A stretch of DNA of 64,000 nt from Marinobacter confluentis (GCF_004785685.1 NZ_SRPF01000001.1:682001-746000); one strand, 5' to 3'. Shown: positions 26,449 through 36,062, numbered from the stretch's first letter. A program made the numbers and translations. The notes: generated from the sequence alone by a model not told the origin.

Positions 26449-27801
26449 TTACTGGCTACCTATACCCTCAAGGTAGTCCATCAAAGGTTTAACTTTTGTC
26501 AGGGTTTCCTGGTATTCGCTTTCCGGGTCTGAATCAGACACCACGCCACCCCCGCCACAGCAGTGAATCTTGCCCTCTCCATCGCAGAATAGTGTTCGAA
26601 TGGCGATATTGCTCTCCAGTGAATCGTCCAATCCCCGGAAGAAAACAGACCCGCAGTAAGGACCCCGGTCGTGAGGTTCCAATTCGCGGATGATCTCCAT
26701 GGCGCGGATTTTCGGGGCGCCGGTGATGGAACCGCCGGGGAAGGCGTCCAGCAGGGCTTTCATGGGTGTAACACCGGGTGCCAGTTCGCAGCGGATATGG
26801 CTGACCAGGTGGTGCACGTTGCGGTAGGACTCCAGTTCAAATAACCGATCCACTTCCACAGTGCCATTGGTGGCGTTCCTGCTCAGGTCGTTTCTCAACA
26901 GGTCCACAATCATCAGGTTTTCGGCGCGGTCTTTTTCGGATGCCATCAGTTCGTCGGCCAGCTTTACGTCTTCTTCAGGCGTGGCGCCTCGCTGGCGTGT
27001 GCCCTTGATGGGGCTGGTGGTGACGGTGTTGCCGGCGATTTTCAGGAACCTTTCCGGGGATACCGACAACACGGCCTGACGTCCCGCCCGAATGAAGGCG
27101 CTGTGGGCTGTGGGGTTGGCGTCTGACAGGGCTTTGAAAGCCTGCCAGGGGTCGCCGGAACAGGTGGCTGTAAAGTCCTGGGACAGGTTTGCCTGGTAGC
27201 AATCCCCGGCGGTGATGTAGCTCCGGACTTGTTCAACGCTGGCTCTGAATTCTGGAGCAGATTGCCTGGCACGGAAGGGGTGAAGGATTTTCCAGGGCTG
27301 GGCATCGCCCGAACACGGTGTTGTCAGCCAGTGGTCCAGCCGGGACCGGGTTTCGGCGGCACACTTCGGGTGAACCCAGAGATAGTATTCTCCGGTGCTG
27401 CGATTGTGGCTGGCCAACCAGAGGTATAGCCCGGCACACAGAAGTGGCGCGGGAATATCCCGGCGCAGCCGGTGCAGCTTAGGTTCGGTGTCGTAGCCAA
27501 GTTCATAGCTGATGAAGCCAATCCACCCGCCAGTGAGGCAGGGCAGTATGCTGGCTGCCGGCTCGCGATAGGGCTCGAGCGCTGATTCAAGCTTTTCGGC
27601 AATAGCCGCTGACGCCAGGGGTTCTGTTCCGGAGGCGAGAGTTAGCTGATCGGCTGCCAGCGCTGAGAATGCGGTATGGGCTCCCCGGTTTTCACCACCG
27701 CCAACACTGCCCAGATACACGAAATCTGACTCTGCCGAGGCGTGGGTCAGAAGTTGAGTGTAAGTGGCCTGGTCGATCAGTTTGTACGCAGAAGTGCCCA
27801 A
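26449..27801 (-). CDS. pabB: Aminodeoxychorismate synthase component I
   Basis: 450 residues (E. coli PabB 453). It converts chorismate and ammonia to 4-amino-4-deoxychorismate for folate. The chorismate-binding core has SPERFL, PIKGTRQRGATPEED, DLLRNDLSRN and GGSITGAPKIRAMEII near the C-terminus. The PIKGTRQRG Lys is typical of PabB. The frame is open for 64 more codons upstream but those run into the divergent exported-protein gene; I chose the TTG at 27801, four bases after GAGGG. It is convergent with thrH. Confidence 0.92.
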   Translation of the reverse strand: MGTSAYKLIDQATYTQLLTHASAESDFVYLGSVGGGENRGAHTAFSALAADQLTLASGTEPLASAAIAEKLESALEPYREPAASILPCLTGGWIGFISYELGYDTEPKLHRLRRDIPAPLLCAGLYLWLASHNRSTGEYYLWVHPKCAAETRSRLDHWLTTPCSGDAQPWKILHPFRARQSAPEFRASVEQVRSYITAGDCYQANLSQDFTATCSGDPWQAFKALSDANPTAHSAFIRAGRQAVLSVSPERFLKIAGNTVTTSPIKGTRQRGATPEEDVKLADELMASEKDRAENLMIVDLLRNDLSRNATNGTVEVDRLFELESYRNVHHLVSHIRCELAPGVTPMKALLDAFPGGSITGAPKIRAMEIIRELEPHDRGPYCGSVFFRGLDDSLESNIAIRTLFCDGEGKIHCCGGGGVVSDSDPESEYQETLTKVKPLMDYLEGIGSQ

Positions 27802-27986
27802 TTTACCCTCGAAAAATAGAAAGAATGATAATTCGGCCACAAAAACGCCGTTGTCTGACTGCTTGGCCACTTGCTCTAATGACAGCCCTGCCGAAAAGGC
27901 CAAACCTGAAGGACTGGCAATTTTACCCCAATACCATCGCTTCGGGTCCAGTTCCGGGAAAATCCTGACACAAAAGAGGTTACGCA

Positions 27987-28559
27987 ATGCCACTGAACAG
28001 AACCTTATCCGCCATGCTATTCACCGGTGCACTTTTCAGCTTCGGCGGCAGTGCAGCCTTTGCGCAGGGTGCAGAATCCCAGGAAGTGCCGTCACCCGAA
28101 GAGGTTAAGGAAGAGGCGCAGGCCAACACCAAGTACCTGGCCGCCCAGGCACTGAAGAAAGCGAAATCTCTTATGGATACCTACGGTGAATTTGCGCCGT
28201 TCGGTGCCGGCCTTTTTCAGGACGGCGAGGTCAACTTTGTCTGGGCGGTGAAGCCCGGGGAAAGCACTGACGGGCTCAACCCGATTCTGGTGTTGAATGC
28301 CATCAGACGAGCGCTCAATACCCAGGCTCAGACTGGTCGGATTCTTGGCTCTGCCGTGATCTACCAGTACCAGAGGAACGCTGATGGTGAGGTGACACCT
28401 CAGATTAATATCGAACTGGAATATCTGAATGGCTATGCGGAAGTGATTGCAACGGAGTATGAGCAGGGCGGGGACGGTATCGAGTTTACCAGCTCCGCGA
28501 GGCAGCAGTTCGAGCCGAAGGTGTTTGTTGAGCCTAACGAAAACATTGCAGCGCAATGA
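27987..28559 (+). CDS. Exported protein of unknown function
   Basis: 190 residues. Signal peptide at the N-terminus (hydrophobic MLFTGALFSFGGSAAFA, cleavage after AFA). The mature part begins with a charged helical region (EEVKEEAQANTKYLAAQALKK) and then a mixed alpha/beta domain with no motif I can name. It is predicted periplasmic. It is divergent from pabB and followed 178 bases later by the FilA-like gene on the same strand; no terminator is visible between them, so co-expression is possible. No function is assigned. Confidence 0.7.
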   Translation: MPLNRTLSAMLFTGALFSFGGSAAFAQGAESQEVPSPEEVKEEAQANTKYLAAQALKKAKSLMDTYGEFAPFGAGLFQDGEVNFVWAVKPGESTDGLNPILVLNAIRRALNTQAQTGRILGSAVIYQYQRNADGEVTPQINIELEYLNGYAEVIATEYEQGGDGIEFTSSARQQFEPKVFVEPNENIAAQ

Positions 28560-28737
28560 TGCCTTGTGCCGCTTTTCGTCAATAAATGTGCTTCAGTTCA
28601 AATTGTTACAGTTTGTATGAATTACGTCAGATTGTGTGCGCAAAATCTCAGAAAAGGATTAGGGCCTCTGGGACACTGAATCTGCGGTTTGGAGAAAGCC
28701 GCAAACAAAAATAGAAAGATCCTTCAAGGAGAATTAC

Positions 28738-29655
28738 ATGAAAGGCCTGAAAAAGATTGCATTGTGTTCTGCCGTGGCCCTGGCGCCATTCGCAGCAAAC
28801 GCTGAAATGACCGCACTGAATGACGCAGACATGGGTTCTGTAACCGGCCAGGCCGGTGTAACCATTGATCTGGAAGCCAACGTATCCGTTGGTGAAATCG
28901 CATACAAAGACGGCGGTTTCCTGGCGCTGTCCGGCGTAACTCTCGGCGGTTCCGGCCTTGTTGGCGGTACAGGCACCAACAGCCTGGATGATATCCGGCT
29001 GACCATCGACGTTGTTGGGGAGAATCCTGGCACCGATCTTGGTGTCGCTGCTCAGGCGACCGGTTACATGACCGCACTTGGCGCTGATATGGCCAGCGTG
29101 AACTCCACCGATTATGCACTTGGCGACGGTGACCTGCTCATCGGTCTGCGCTCTCAGTCCGGTACTCCGGTTGACTTCGGTCTGACCATTGGCGAAATCT
29201 CCCTGAACGCTGAAGCTAACGCTTCTGACCTGGGTGACTTCGCTGGTTCTGCTGGCAAAGGCACGGTTCTGGTTTCGAACCTGGCCATCGGTGGCGCTAT
29301 CGGTCCGGTCGACATCGTTGTTGACGCTGACACTCAGAACATGAACATCAACGCGTTCTTCAACGCGTCTGGTTCGCTGAACATGCCGTTCATGAACACG
29401 ACTCTCGGGTTCGAACTGCACAACCGTCGTGGTGCTAGCACCGCTATCGTTGGCGGCGGCGCTACCAGCTTTGCGCACGCTCAAGTTGACATTAACCCGT
29501 CAACCAACGGCCTGGGTGTTAACGTAACTGATTTCTCAGGTGATCTTGACCTGACAAACATTACCTTCGGTACATCACCGTCAATCGGTAGTGTTTACAT
29601 GACTGACCTGGCAGTTACTGCCACCATGGATGTCTACGGTCACGAACAGCCGTAA
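28738..29655 (+). CDS. FilA/DUF6160-like exported beta-rich protein
   Basis: 305 residues. Signal peptide MKGLKKIALCSAVALAPFAA ending FAANA. The mature start has the pattern LNDADMGSVTGQAGVTIDLE, seen in FilA/DUF6160-type proteins of Acinetobacter, Pseudomonas and Marinobacter, some linked to pilus-like systems. The rest is Gly, Thr, Ser and Asp-rich with alternating short beta strands, and only the signal peptide carries Cys. AGGAG lies seven bases before the ATG, and the base use is smooth and codon-biased, suggesting high expression. A strong terminator follows. A paralogue lies next to it. Surface or periplasmic location is inferred. Confidence 0.7.
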   Translation: MKGLKKIALCSAVALAPFAANAEMTALNDADMGSVTGQAGVTIDLEANVSVGEIAYKDGGFLALSGVTLGGSGLVGGTGTNSLDDIRLTIDVVGENPGTDLGVAAQATGYMTALGADMASVNSTDYALGDGDLLIGLRSQSGTPVDFGLTIGEISLNAEANASDLGDFAGSAGKGTVLVSNLAIGGAIGPVDIVVDADTQNMNINAFFNASGSLNMPFMNTTLGFELHNRRGASTAIVGGGATSFAHAQVDINPSTNGLGVNVTDFSGDLDLTNITFGTSPSIGSVYMTDLAVTATMDVYGHEQP

Positions 29656-29681
29656 AACAGGATACGCAAGTAACCTGAGAA

Positions 29682-29714
29682 AAGGCGTCCCAGCCCGTTT
29701 GGGGCGCCTTTTTT
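29682..29714 (+). terminator. Rho-independent terminator of the FilA-like gene
   Basis: An 11-base stem AAGGCGTCCCA/TGGGGCGCCTT with one G-T pair and a seven-base loop, followed by six T in all. It separates the first FilA-like gene from its paralogue. Confidence 0.85.
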
Positions 29715-29772
29715 GTTTCAGTCAAGACCAGACAATCATAAAGACGAACAACCAAGCATTCCTGGAGCTGCC

Positions 29773-30669
29773 ATGCCCTCAACCATGAAGATACTTCCCG
29801 TCACATTTGCGCTTGGCATGTCTCCGGCTGTTTATGCGGAGCTGGAATCCATTACCGACGGTGAGCTGTCATCCGTGACCGGCCAGAGTGGCCTGACCAT
29901 CGATTACAGTGGTCGCATGAGCATGCAAGAGTTTCGATACGAGAACGACGGCAAATACGTGGCGGAAGAGATCCGCTCCGGCGGCGCTGGCGTGACCACG
30001 GCCGGCGCCGCTGCAGGTTACGGCGAGAATTTTGACGATGCCAGACTGACCTTTGATGTAGCGACAGACGGTGGCCTCGATATCCTGTGGCAATCCCAGA
30101 GTGGCCAGCCCATGGACTGGGGGTTTTCAACCGGTACTGTTTCCGTGGGTGATGGTGAGCCGGGCCCCAGAACCCGGATTTACGCGGATATCCAGAGCTG
30201 GGGCCTGTTGCGCACGTCCCAGTACAGTGTGCTTCCTGCCGCCGAGACCGGCCTTGCCCGGAGCGCGGTCTACAACTACGCGGCTTTCACCGTTGAAAGT
30301 CTGTCATCCAGTGATACCCCGGGGACCATCGGTTTGCAGGGTGGTTATATCAAAAGCCCTGATTTTATGGGTAATAGCCTGGATGATATGAACCTGACGG
30401 ACCAGATACCGGCCTGGGCCGGCGGCCAGCGGGCGAGATCGACCACCCCGATGGACGATCTTCGCGCGGGCTTTGCAGCAGCGGAGTATACGGTTTATCC
30501 GCTGAGCGCGGGCGAGCAGGGCGCACCCACTGACACGATTGCCATTGGTGTTTCCGGGTTTGCAGCGGATATTGGGGTACAGAACCTGTCGGTAGGGCAG
30601 GGAGATCTGGGAAGAATGACTCTGGATAACCTTCAGGTGTCAGATACCATTATCACTCTGACACCCTGA
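29773..30669 (+). CDS. Second FilA/DUF6160-like exported protein
   Basis: 298 residues from the ATG at 29773, which has GGAG five bases upstream; the longer frame from 29713 would overlap the upstream terminator. Signal peptide (MKILPVTFALGMSPAVYA). The mature start ITDGELSSVTGQSGLTID mirrors that of the preceding gene, and further blocks match too: DDARLTFDV against DDIRLTIDV, and QSGQPMDWGFSTGTVSVG against QSGTPVDFGLTIGEISL. So the two are diverged paralogues of the same fold. It has no terminator of its own in the 11 bases before the convergent next gene. Function unknown. Confidence 0.7.
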   Translation: MPSTMKILPVTFALGMSPAVYAELESITDGELSSVTGQSGLTIDYSGRMSMQEFRYENDGKYVAEEIRSGGAGVTTAGAAAGYGENFDDARLTFDVATDGGLDILWQSQSGQPMDWGFSTGTVSVGDGEPGPRTRIYADIQSWGLLRTSQYSVLPAAETGLARSAVYNYAAFTVESLSSSDTPGTIGLQGGYIKSPDFMGNSLDDMNLTDQIPAWAGGQRARSTTPMDDLRAGFAAAEYTVYPLSAGEQGAPTDTIAIGVSGFAADIGVQNLSVGQGDLGRMTLDNLQVSDTIITLTP

Positions 30670-30680
30670 AGCAAGCAACC

Positions 30681-31325
30681 TTACTGGTCTGGAACCTTGA
30701 TGGACAGATCAAACCCGCCGCCCGGCCTTGGGATAAGTCGCACTGGGCCTTCGTTAATCGCCCTTGGCACCTGAATGTTATCGATGCCCGGCGGGCGGCC
30801 GATACCGAAGTTCAGGTTTTCGCCATCAAAATTGATGCCCAGCTGATTATTCAGGAAATTCTGGGTAAATGGCTCATCCGGAATCTGCGCCTGCTGGCCG
30901 AAGATAACGGGCTGTATCTGCGGACTGAAATCTTGCGGGGGCTGGGCTCTTGCCAGTTCGTCCTGCTGCAGCGCCAGTGCCCGCCTCAGGAACTCTTCCT
31001 CTGCGCTTTTCAGTGCGTCCAGTTTACCTTCACGCTCAAGCTTTGCCAGGGCCTCACGGTAGGCCTCTTCTTCGGCTTCGGTGAGCACCGGCTCGCCGGG
31101 GGAGATGGTCAGGGTTCGCAGAATGCGCTCCCGGTTCTGCTGTTGCTGTTCCGACTCCGGGTGTACCAGAATCAGAGCCGAATCCTGAACGTAGGTATCG
31201 ACCATCTCGTCTGACGACAGTGTCTGAACGCCGGCCAATGCCTGGTTGCCCAGTAACACACCCAATCCGAGTGCGCTTATGGACGCGGTAGAAAGTGCGG
31301 TAGAAAGCAAAGCTGGCCTGGTCAT
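30681..31325 (-). CDS. Exported protein of unknown function
   Basis: 214 residues. I chose the ATG at 31325 (MTRPALLSTA), with AGGGA about eight bases upstream; an ATG 21 bases further up lacks such a site. Signal peptide to about residue 32 (NQALAG). The mature part has a strongly charged helical stretch (TEAEEEAYREALAKLERE, about 85-125, probable coiled coil) and a Pro/Gly/Asn-rich C-terminus. It is convergent with the second FilA-like gene (11 bases). It could be a partner of those proteins, but only position suggests so. Confidence 0.65.
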   Translation of the reverse strand: MTRPALLSTALSTASISALGLGVLLGNQALAGVQTLSSDEMVDTYVQDSALILVHPESEQQQQNRERILRTLTISPGEPVLTEAEEEAYREALAKLEREGKLDALKSAEEEFLRRALALQQDELARAQPPQDFSPQIQPVIFGQQAQIPDEPFTQNFLNNQLGINFDGENLNFGIGRPPGIDNIQVPRAINEGPVRLIPRPGGGFDLSIKVPDQ

Positions 31326-31489
31326 GATGTAGTCCCTGTCGTTCATGGAATGACTCTGATGCTAGTATTTGCCTGCTTCCTACTGAATTCAAGCCCGGGC
31401 CTGCGGGTTTGTGATCAGTTACAGGGAAAAGACAGTATCATTGAGCAACACGGCGAATTACCCATCAGTACCCTGTGGCCGGGAGCCCT

Positions 31490-32530
31490 ATGAGAAGCCG
31501 AATCAGAAAACGCTGGCAGCGCTGGATAAACCATCGGATCCCCCGGCGGGACCATCAGATACTCAGCCAGCGTAATGTCTTTATTCTGCCAACGGGCGCT
31601 GGCGTGATCTTCGGGTTGCTGTTACTGATCATGCTGATCACCGGCATCAATTATCAGAACAGTCTGATCTACCTGCTGACCTTTATCCTGGGAGCGGTGT
31701 TTGTCGCCGCCATGCATCAGACCCATCGCAATCTGGCCGGGCTAGAGCTGACAGTCCTCAGTGGCGGTGAGGGTTTCCCCGGCGACCCCATTCCGTTTCG
31801 TATTCGGGCCAAAGCCGGCGGCAACGACGCGCTGGCGCTGTCACTCTCCTGTGAGGATACCCGCATCGACCAGCAGCATGTGCTCAAGGGCGAACCCGCA
31901 GACCTGTCCCTTGCCCTGGTGCCTTTCGAGCGGGGCTATTTCCGCCCCGACCGGATCCGCGTGGAGACCCGTTTCCCTTTTGGTCTGCTGAAGGCCTGGT
32001 CCTGGCTGCGACCGGTATCCGCCGGCATTGTCTTTCCCGACCCGATCCCGGCGCCTGAATCTGCCAGCACGGTCCAGGATGGCGAGCAGACGTCCCAGGC
32101 CCGCTCCATCGACGGCAATGATCACGCGGATATCCGTCCCTGGCGCGAAGGGGATCTGAGCCAGAGGGTGCTCTGGAAACGCTTTGCCCGCACCGGTGAA
32201 ATGGTCATTGCCGACTGGGAGGGCGAACAGGGAAGCCCGCAATGGCTGGATTATGAGGCGTTCCGGGGCGTTGATCAGGAACTGCGCCTGAGCTACCTGG
32301 CTTACCAGGTGCTGGACCGGATGAAAACCAACCGGCCGTTTGGCCTTAACCTGCCGGGACAGAGGATTGACCCTGACGAGGGCCGGGCCCACGGCACACG
32401 TTGCCTGAAGGCGCTGGCCGTGTTCGGACTTGAGAAGCCCAGGGAAGGTGAGCCCTTGGCTTTCGGTACCCGTACGCAGGATGCGTCGTTCGGGCCGGGC
32501 ATCCGCTCAGCGCGGGAGGCAAGGTCGTGA
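31490..32530 (+). CDS. DUF58 domain protein
   Basis: 346 residues. Two membrane helices at about 40-85 (VIFGLLLLIMLITGINYQ and LIYLLTFILGAVFVAAMH), then a domain ending in the DUF58 core DIRPWREGDLSQRVLWKRFA. The start is the ATG at 31490, four bases after GGGAG. DUF58 proteins usually work with a MoxR ATPase and a TgpA transglutaminase. Here tgpA follows with a four-base overlap, but no moxR gene is adjacent. Confidence 0.85.
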   Translation: MRSRIRKRWQRWINHRIPRRDHQILSQRNVFILPTGAGVIFGLLLLIMLITGINYQNSLIYLLTFILGAVFVAAMHQTHRNLAGLELTVLSGGEGFPGDPIPFRIRAKAGGNDALALSLSCEDTRIDQQHVLKGEPADLSLALVPFERGYFRPDRIRVETRFPFGLLKAWSWLRPVSAGIVFPDPIPAPESASTVQDGEQTSQARSIDGNDHADIRPWREGDLSQRVLWKRFARTGEMVIADWEGEQGSPQWLDYEAFRGVDQELRLSYLAYQVLDRMKTNRPFGLNLPGQRIDPDEGRAHGTRCLKALAVFGLEKPREGEPLAFGTRTQDASFGPGIRSAREARS

Positions 32531-34566
32531 TTCCCGGTACTGCACTGGCCTGGTTGATGGGTGGCTTTGCGCTGCTTCTGATTCCCCAGTGGGATCGACT
32601 TCCGGTCTGGCTGATGGTCAGTTGCATTGTTCTGGCGATCTGGCGCTGGCTGGCGCAGCTTGGCCGGTTGAGACTGCCGGGGAAGTGGTCACGCAGCGGT
32701 CTGATGGCGGTGCTGGTTGCGGTCTACATTGCCACGGTACAGGGGCGGTTTACCGTTGAAACAGCGTCGTCGTTTTTTGTACTGGCGGTCGGGCTGAAAT
32801 GGCTGGAAACGCGCACCGTACGTGATTTCTATGTGTTGTTGTTCATTCTTGTGTACCTGGCGACCGTCAACTTCCTGTTCCACCAGGAAATCCACTGGAC
32901 GGTCATAAACCTGACCGGTGTTCTGGTTCTGTTTGTAGGGCTTCAGGTGCTGAACGCGCCGGGAATCCCGGGCGCGGTCCGGTCAGGCTGGAAACGGCTG
33001 GGCCTGATGTTCGTGAAAACCCTTCCGGTGGTGGTTCTGCTGTTTGTGTTTTTCCCACGCATGGCGCCCTTGTGGAGTGTGCCCCTTGTATCCGGAGAGG
33101 CGCGCACCGGTATCAGCGACAGCATGACGCCGGGGGATATTTCAAACCTTGCCCAGAGCGATGAGCGGGCCTTCCGCGTGACCTTTGGCGACGAGATTCC
33201 GGCCTACCGCGACCGCTATTGGCGGGGGCTGTTCCTGGACACGCTGGATGGCGAGACCTGGCGCCAGAGCCGTGGCGATGGCTTCCGGCGCCCCGGCCGG
33301 GTGTCGGTGGATGGTGGTGTGGGCGAACTCCAGCCAAACGAGTACGACGTCTTGCTGGAGCCCACTGACCAGACCTGGGCTTTCGCCCTTGAAGGGTCGG
33401 TTGCGGTGTCTGATAACGTTGAAAAAAATGAGAACGGGCTGTTCCGGTTTGACCGCCCGGCGGACTCTGCGGTGCGCTACCGAATGGGGCTGGCGCCGCA
33501 GGCCGCAGAAACTGGTGCCGCTCTGGGCAATGCCCGGCAATATCTGCAATTGCCAGCGAATGGCAATCCAAGGGCCAGGGAGTTGGCCCGGTCTCTGCGG
33601 GAACAGGCCTCGGGGCCACAGGAGCTTGCGCTGAATATCCTGAGCCGGTTCCGTGAGCAGCAGTACTTTTACACCCTGCGACCGCCGCAAATGCCGGAGA
33701 ATGGCATTGACGCTTTGCTGTTCGATTCCAAACGGGGCTTCTGTGCCCATTACGCCGGTGCCATGACGTTCCTGCTGCGGGCGGCGGATATTCCGGCGCG
33801 GGTGGTGGTTGGTTATCAGGGTGGTGAGCCGGGCGCCGACAACGCCTATCTTATTGTCCGCCAATACGATGCCCACGCCTGGGTTGAGGCCTGGATACCC
33901 GGGCAGGGCTGGACCCGGTTTGATCCGACAGCGGCTATTGCGCCGGAGCGGATTGAGTCCGGTCTGCGGCAAGCCATGCAGGAAGAAGGTTCGTTCCTGG
34001 AAAACAACTGGACTTCGCCCCAGCGGTATGGGGATATGGCGATGATCCAGTGGGCGTCCTTGCAGCTGGACAAGATCAACTATCAATGGCAACGCTGGGT
34101 GGTGGGGTATCAGGGCCAGTCCCAGATGGATCTCATGTCACGGTTGCCGGGTGGCTTCAGCCTGCGGGAACTGGGCTATGTGACAGCGGCTGTTATTGGC
34201 GGTGCGCTGCTGTTTGCCGGGCTGTTTACCGCCTTGAGAGGGCGTTCCTTTTCCGGCAGGGACGCATTTTCTCGGGTCCTGGGCCGTTGGCACAGCATCT
34301 GCGAGGCGGCCGGTGTGCCGGTGCGTGACGGCGAAACCCCTTCGCGCCAAGCCCAGCGGCTGGCCCAGGCGCAACCGGCGGTGGCATCATCGGCCATGAC
34401 CTTTGCCCGATTGGTGAACAGGCATTACTATGCGGGCAGTTCCGGAGCGCCCGGTGCTGGGAAGTCCGGCCCCGGCGCCAGAGAAGAGCTTGGTAGAATG
34501 AAAAGGCTGCTGGGCACGCTGAACAAGCAGGTAAAACGTTCGAAATCGTCAACCGGTCGGGAATGA
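32527..34566 (+). CDS. tgpA: Membrane transglutaminase-like protein TgpA
   Basis: 679 residues, GTG start overlapping the DUF58 stop (GTGA). Five to six N-terminal membrane helices (residues 1-180, DUF3488 region), a periplasmic transglutaminase-like domain with Cys in KRGFCAHYAGAMTFLLR, His in YDAHAWVEAW and Asp in RFDPTA, another membrane helix near 540-565 and a C-terminal cytoplasmic tail. The catalytic triad is complete. Its Pseudomonas counterpart is reported essential for growth; the substrate is unknown. It is followed by holB. Confidence 0.9.
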   Translation: MIPGTALAWLMGGFALLLIPQWDRLPVWLMVSCIVLAIWRWLAQLGRLRLPGKWSRSGLMAVLVAVYIATVQGRFTVETASSFFVLAVGLKWLETRTVRDFYVLLFILVYLATVNFLFHQEIHWTVINLTGVLVLFVGLQVLNAPGIPGAVRSGWKRLGLMFVKTLPVVVLLFVFFPRMAPLWSVPLVSGEARTGISDSMTPGDISNLAQSDERAFRVTFGDEIPAYRDRYWRGLFLDTLDGETWRQSRGDGFRRPGRVSVDGGVGELQPNEYDVLLEPTDQTWAFALEGSVAVSDNVEKNENGLFRFDRPADSAVRYRMGLAPQAAETGAALGNARQYLQLPANGNPRARELARSLREQASGPQELALNILSRFREQQYFYTLRPPQMPENGIDALLFDSKRGFCAHYAGAMTFLLRAADIPARVVVGYQGGEPGADNAYLIVRQYDAHAWVEAWIPGQGWTRFDPTAAIAPERIESGLRQAMQEEGSFLENNWTSPQRYGDMAMIQWASLQLDKINYQWQRWVVGYQGQSQMDLMSRLPGGFSLRELGYVTAAVIGGALLFAGLFTALRGRSFSGRDAFSRVLGRWHSICEAAGVPVRDGETPSRQAQRLAQAQPAVASSAMTFARLVNRHYYAGSSGAPGAGKSGPGAREELGRMKRLLGTLNKQVKRSKSSTGRE

Positions 34567-34591
34567 ATCCTTGGATACTTCGGTAACAACC

Positions 34592-35611
34592 ATGAGCTGG
34601 TTGCATGACCCCTGGCAAAGGCTGCGCCAGAGCTTTGCAGAGAACCGCCTGCCCCATGCGCTGCTGGTGATAGGTGAGCAGGGGGTGGGAAAGCGTTTCT
34701 TCGCGGACCAGCTGGCGGCTCTGCTGGTATGCGATCAGCCCGATCTGGCGAAAGGCGAGCGCTGCGGTCGCTGCAAGCAGTGTGAGCTGACGTCAGCGCA
34801 AACCCATCCGGACATACGCCGATATGCGCCGGAAAAAAGCCGGATGATCCGTATTGACCAGATTCGGGCGCTGTCGGCATTTGCGGTGGCCTCACCCCAG
34901 GTGGCACGTCGTAAGGTTGCCCTGATCGACCGGGCCGACCAGTTGAATATCAATTCGGCCAACGCTCTGCTGAAAACCCTGGAAGAACCGGTGTCTGATC
35001 TTGTACTGATACTGCTTCAGGAAACCGGACGTCCGATTCTCCCCACCATACGTTCCCGCTGCCAGACCCAGGCCATTGCCACACCTTCAGCGGGGCAGGC
35101 GTCTGCCTGGCTGCAGGCGCAGCTGGAGCAGATGAGCCTGGAATCACCACCAACGGCGCAGCAGTGTGACCAGGCGCTGGCACTGGCGGCCAATGCGCCC
35201 CGGCTGGCGCTGGAATATCTGACCGGGGATTTCATGACCCAGCGTCAGGACGCCCTTGAGCAGTTTCGGCAGTTCATGAAAGGGCAGGTGTCCGTGGGTG
35301 AGGCGGCGCGACCGTTCAAGGCGCTCGGCCTTGAGGCATCACTCTGGTTATTCGAAGGCTGGGCAGCAGACCTAGCCCGGCTTTGCGCCGGCGGCGCAGC
35401 CCGGGATGGCGAGGCCGCGGAAATGCTCGGGTTTCTGGCCCGCAACAACCCGGCCTGGCGCGCCCACGAACTGCTGGAAATGATTCACGAATCCCGCTCC
35501 GCTGGCGTTTACAACGTCAGCCCGGAACTGGAAGCGGGCCGGTTGCTTATTGCCTGGCAGAGACTGATGCCGGTGAAGCGTGCCGTCACAAAACAGGTGA
35601 GCGCGCGCTGA
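34592..35611 (+). CDS. holB: DNA polymerase III delta' subunit
   Basis: 339 residues from the ATG at 34592 (MSWLHDPWQ); a TTG at 34571 is the alternative and neither has a clear Shine-Dalgarno. Clamp loader subunit of the replisome. P-loop-like GEQGVGKRFFA, the zinc-binding Cys cluster CDQPDLAKGERCGRCKQC, and the SRC motif (RSRCQ). It follows tgpA and precedes pilZ, an order also found in Pseudomonas for holB-pilZ. The thymidylate kinase gene that often precedes holB is missing here. Confidence 0.9.
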   Translation: MSWLHDPWQRLRQSFAENRLPHALLVIGEQGVGKRFFADQLAALLVCDQPDLAKGERCGRCKQCELTSAQTHPDIRRYAPEKSRMIRIDQIRALSAFAVASPQVARRKVALIDRADQLNINSANALLKTLEEPVSDLVLILLQETGRPILPTIRSRCQTQAIATPSAGQASAWLQAQLEQMSLESPPTAQQCDQALALAANAPRLALEYLTGDFMTQRQDALEQFRQFMKGQVSVGEAARPFKALGLEASLWLFEGWAADLARLCAGGAARDGEAAEMLGFLARNNPAWRAHELLEMIHESRSAGVYNVSPELEAGRLLIAWQRLMPVKRAVTKQVSAR

Positions 35612-35703
35612 CGGATTTCGGTGCCCCGGGCTTGTTCTAGGCACTGGTCAGGAACTGCTGCTATGATTGCGAAATATCGACAGTTTTAACACAGGTGTTT
35701 TCT

Positions 35704-36054
35704 ATGGGCCCCGGTTTTGGTGCACGCAGCGGTATTCTCACCCTGACGATCAAAGACAAGGCTGTCCTCTATGCGGCGTACATGCCCTATATCCGCCAGG
35801 GCGGGCTTTTCATACCAACCCAGAAGCAGTACCAGCTGGGCGATGAAGTATTTCTGCTGCTGAACCTGATGGACGAAGCTGAAAAAATCCCGGTAGCCGG
35901 CAAGGTTATCTGGATCACGCCAAAAGGGGCCCAGGGTAATCGCGCTGCCGGAATCGGTGTTCAGTTCAACGGCGACGACGAAACTGCCCGCACCAAAATT
36001 GAATCCTACCTCGCCGGTTCGCTGAGCTCTGATCGCCCCACCCATACAATGTAA
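35704..36054 (+). CDS. pilZ: Type IV pilus PilZ protein
   Basis: 116 residues, single PilZ domain; AGGTG seven bases before the ATG at 35704. The segment GGLFIPTQKQYQLGDEV is the usual PilZ type IV pilus variety. The c-di-GMP motif (R-x-x-x-R and D/N-x-S-x-x-G) is not seen, as in Pseudomonas PilZ, which acts through the PilB ATPase and FimX instead. It is a cytoplasmic factor required for pilus assembly. Confidence 0.9.
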   Translation: MGPGFGARSGILTLTIKDKAVLYAAYMPYIRQGGLFIPTQKQYQLGDEVFLLLNLMDEAEKIPVAGKVIWITPKGAQGNRAAGIGVQFNGDDETARTKIESYLAGSLSSDRPTHTM

Positions 36055-36062
36055 GGCCCTCA

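Noticed and set aside
26258..26476. 72-residue frame (NASERRDPSRT...) between thrH and pabB
   Set aside because: It runs through the hairpin element and has no conserved domain; frames like this are produced by the repeat itself.
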